Under the pieces are notes generated by a model, which had not been told where the DNA came from, made no database searches, and saw nothing but the letters and a program-made list of their open reading frames with translations. 60,925 nucleotides of DNA from the NCBI RefSeq assembly GCF_020381325.1, contig NZ_JAGSPI010000003.1:367213-428137 (forward strand), written 5' to 3'. The DNA comes from Providencia vermicola. GTDB lineage: Bacteria > Pseudomonadota > Gammaproteobacteria > Enterobacterales > Enterobacteriaceae. Below, piece by piece: positions 58,960 through 60,925 of this stretch (positions within the stretch are counted from its first letter, which is position 1; every line of letters begins with the position of its first letter). A program made the translations under genes and the position numbers.

Positions 58960-59973
58960 ATGATTACATTTCAAAATGTCCAAAAAGTATATGAAAAAGA
59001 TGGGCAATCTTTAGTTGCATTGCAAGATATTAACTTGCATATCAATAAAGGAGATATCTTTGGATTTATTGGCTATAGCGGAGCAGGAAAAAGCTCACTT
59101 ATTCGTTTGGTCAATCAATTAGAAAAGCCCTCCAGTGGTGCGGTGATTATTAATGAGCAAAATATTGCTCATCATACTCCCGCTGAAATTCGAGCCCATA
59201 AGAGAAGTATCGGGATGATTTTCCAGCATTTTAATTTACTGGAAACCAAAACTGTCGCTCAAAATATTGCAATGCCCTTGGTCTTGCTAGGACTTGATAA
59301 AAGCGAAATCAATCAACGTGTTGATAGCATTCTTGAATATGTAGAGCTGAGTGATAAAAAAAATCAATACCCTGGTCAATTATCAGGTGGGCAAAAACAA
59401 CGCGTTGGCATTGCCCGTGCCCTTATCAACAACCCTCAAATTCTGCTGTGTGATGAAGCCACATCTGCCCTTGACCCGCAAACGACACGCTCTATTTTAC
59501 TGCTATTAAAAAAAATCAGTCGAGAACAAAATATTACCATCTTACTTGTGACACACGAAATGGAGGTTATAGAGCAAGTATGTAACCGTGTTGCGGTGAT
59601 GGAGGCGGGTAAAGTTGTAGAAGAAGGCACTGTATTAGATATTTTTGCAAACCCTAAACACTCAACGACCCAAAAGTTTGTTGGGACTGTTTTAAATGAA
59701 GAAATACCAGAGCGTGTTCTGCACAATTTAGACCATCAGCAAGATGTTTATCGCCTTGAATTCCTCGGGTCATCAGCTCAAGAACCGGTTGTTAATGAGC
59801 TAATTTTGAAAAAAATCGTCAAAATAAATATTCTCTTTGCCAATATGAAAGAAATCAGTGGGGTAGTACTCGGCAGCATGTTTGTGCAGATTGTGGGTGA
59901 TAAAGCACAAATTGAAGAAGCTATACAGTTTTTACGCCTGCGTGGCGTAGCGGTTAGCCAGGGGGCATTATGA
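58960..59973 (+). CDS. MetN-type ABC transporter ATP-binding protein
   Basis: A 337-residue ATPase of the methionine/NlpA-type importer class. Walker A GYSGAGKSS near residue 38, Q-loop FQHFNLLETKTV, signature LSGGQKQRVGIARAL near residue 140, Walker B ILLCDEATSALDP, H-loop THEMEV. The C-terminal NIL regulatory domain (about 260-337) is present as in MetN. It overlaps the permease gene by four bases. Family membership is secure; the transported compound may be methionine-like or another sulfur/nitrogen compound suited to the neighbouring oxidases. Confidence 0.9.
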   Translation: MITFQNVQKVYEKDGQSLVALQDINLHINKGDIFGFIGYSGAGKSSLIRLVNQLEKPSSGAVIINEQNIAHHTPAEIRAHKRSIGMIFQHFNLLETKTVAQNIAMPLVLLGLDKSEINQRVDSILEYVELSDKKNQYPGQLSGGQKQRVGIARALINNPQILLCDEATSALDPQTTRSILLLLKKISREQNITILLVTHEMEVIEQVCNRVAVMEAGKVVEEGTVLDIFANPKHSTTQKFVGTVLNEEIPERVLHNLDHQQDVYRLEFLGSSAQEPVVNELILKKIVKINILFANMKEISGVVLGSMFVQIVGDKAQIEEAIQFLRLRGVAVSQGAL

Positions 59974-60638
59974 CAGAGTTATTTGAAACAGCCTTAACAA
60001 GTAAACAATTTTTACTCGCTATGTCAGAAACATTCACCATGGTGAGTATTGCCTTAGTGCTCGGTTCCTTGTTTGGTATTTTACTGGGTATATTACTCGT
60101 TATAACAAGACCTGAAGGGATTTGGGAAAACAAATGCATATACCGAATTGTTAACCCGATTATCAATATCATTCGCTCTTTACCATTCATTATCTTATTA
60201 GTGGCAATGATCCCACTCACCCGATTTATGGTCGGAACGTCGATAGGAACAACCGCGGCAATAGTGCCATTAGTGATTTTTATTGCACCCTATACTGCCC
60301 GCTTAGTGGAAAACTCTCTTTTAAGCGTACACTCAGGGATCATTGAAGCCGCAGATTCTATGGGCGCAACAAATTGGCAGATTGTTTGGCATTTCATTTT
60401 ACCAGAAGCCAAATCTTCTCTTATTTTAAGTTTGACTGCAGCAAGTATTACTTTAGTCGGGGCGACAGCTATGGCAGGTGCAGTGGGCGGTGGTGGTGTT
60501 GGCGATCTTGCGTTGAACTATGGTTATCAACGCTTTGATAATGTGGCAATGGCCATTACTGTTGTGACATTAATCATTATTGTCCAAGGGATGCAATTTA
60601 TTGGCGACTACCTTGCCAGAAAAGCGCGTTTTCATTGA
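59970..60638 (+). CDS. MetI-type ABC transporter permease
   Basis: A 222-residue inner-membrane subunit with five or six hydrophobic segments. The EAA-loop that contacts the ATPase reads EAADSMGATNWQIVWHFILPEA near residue 129. Length and layout match MetI (217). Its ATG overlaps the ATPase gene stop (ATGA), so the subunits are made together. It ends the operon before a strong terminator. With the ATPase and the divergent lipoprotein it forms a complete importer. Confidence 0.9.
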   Translation: MTELFETALTSKQFLLAMSETFTMVSIALVLGSLFGILLGILLVITRPEGIWENKCIYRIVNPIINIIRSLPFIILLVAMIPLTRFMVGTSIGTTAAIVPLVIFIAPYTARLVENSLLSVHSGIIEAADSMGATNWQIVWHFILPEAKSSLILSLTAASITLVGATAMAGAVGGGGVGDLALNYGYQRFDNVAMAITVVTLIIIVQGMQFIGDYLARKARFH

Positions 60639-60646
60639 CGGTAATT

Positions 60647-60690
60647 AAAGTTGATAGCGTTGCGTTATCAACTTTATTTTTCTATTTTTG
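60647..60690 (+). terminator. Intrinsic terminator of the import operon
   Basis: AAAGTTGATA (60647-60656) and TATCAACTTT (60666-60675) pair; ATTTTTCTATTTTTG follows. It lies eight bases past the permease stop. Confidence 0.9.
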
Positions 60691-60798
60691 CGGCTCCAAT
60701 TTAGCACTCTTAGTAGCGAATTTAAAGCTTGACCTATTTATCCTGTAATTAACATCTGTTTAATTTGAAGTTAATTTCAGGTGATATTTATATAATAA

Positions 60799-60831
60799 AA
60801 AAATAAAAGCCCATTACAGGCTTTTATTTTT
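60799..60831. terminator. Second, bidirectional terminator
   Basis: AAAAATAAAAGCC (60799-60811) and GGCTTTTATTTTT (60819-60831) are perfect 13-bp arms with A- and T-rich flanks, suitable for termination from either side. It probably ends a gene lying beyond the contig on the minus strand. Confidence 0.8.
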
Positions 60832-60906
60832 AAAGTTACACAGAATGAGAGATAAACAATGTATTTATTCTTTTTAATGAATTTAAAATGGTAATTAAAC
60901 TTAATT

Positions 60907-60925
60907 CTGTCTCTTATACACATCT
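60907..60925. other. Nextera/Tn5 mosaic-end adapter (sequencing artefact)
   Basis: The final 19 bases are CTGTCTCTTATACACATCT, the exact complement of the synthetic Tn5 mosaic end used in tagmentation libraries. It is not natural Tn5 outer or inner end sequence and sits exactly at the contig edge, so it is untrimmed adapter. Confidence 0.97.

Noticed and set aside
1-60925. CRISPR arrays, rRNA genes, insertion sequences or prophage gene sets
   Set aside because: No regularly spaced repeats, rRNA sequence or transposase/integrase-like proteins were recognised anywhere in the window.

Overview
The window is a chromosomal contig end from a low-GC member of the Enterobacterales, most likely Providencia (Morganellaceae). 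Three things point there: the backbone follows the E. coli order purF-cvpA-dedD-folC-accD-dedA-truA-usg-pdxB ... fabB-mnmC-yfcL-epmC-yfcA-aroC-prmB-smrB-sixA-fadJ-fadI-yfcZ-fadL-mlaA-argW, the protein sequences are close to but clearly diverged from E. coli, and the DNA is AT-rich. The genus is inferred from these features and no search was run. The last 19 bases are the synthetic Tn5/Nextera mosaic end, so the right edge is a library adapter and not genome.

Layout. 1-9180: housekeeping block on the minus strand (purine synthesis, membrane and cell-envelope proteins, folate, acetyl-CoA carboxylase, pseudouridine synthase, PLP synthesis), with a PurR operator before cvpA-purF. 9259-22493: accessory block where E. 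coli has flk and yfcJ. It holds an AraC regulator divergent from a DMT exporter, a 1555-residue Sel1-repeat membrane-anchored protein, the complete TctDE/TctCBA tricarboxylate uptake system and two unknown genes. 22766-30818: conserved core again (fabB with FabR/FadR-type operators, mnmC, a GNAT, yfcL, epmC, yfcA, aroC, prmB); mepA is absent. 31031-38335: a histidine-utilisation cluster (ProY/HutT-type permease, hutH, hutU, hutC, hutI) inserted between prmB and smrB, with two matching HutC boxes and no hutG. 38555-46989: smrB, sixA, the anaerobic beta-oxidation genes fadJI, yfcZ, fadL and mlaA, with FadR boxes before fadI and fadL.

47554-47628 is tRNA-Arg(CCU) (argW), a classic integration site. 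It is followed by about 2 kb of thinly coding, AT-rich DNA with two small membrane proteins, a decayed reading frame, a lipoprotein and a GNAT. 49847-53598 is the mannitol operon mtlADR with CRP-like sites upstream. After the remnant of an ion-transporter-type permease (54157-54302) comes the most interesting block, 54364-60638: a metal-dependent cyclase/hydrolase and a NlpA/MetQ-type binding lipoprotein on the minus strand, divergent from a CMD/alkylhydroperoxidase protein, an FMO-like flavoprotein, a MetN-type ATPase and a MetI-type permease. The four plus-strand genes are tightly packed. The set looks like an importer coupled to oxidative processing of an unidentified substrate.

Together the accessory genes are mostly nutrient scavenging (citrate-type acids, histidine, mannitol, the unknown MetNIQ substrate), each with its local regulator or operator, added to a conserved chromosomal backbone.
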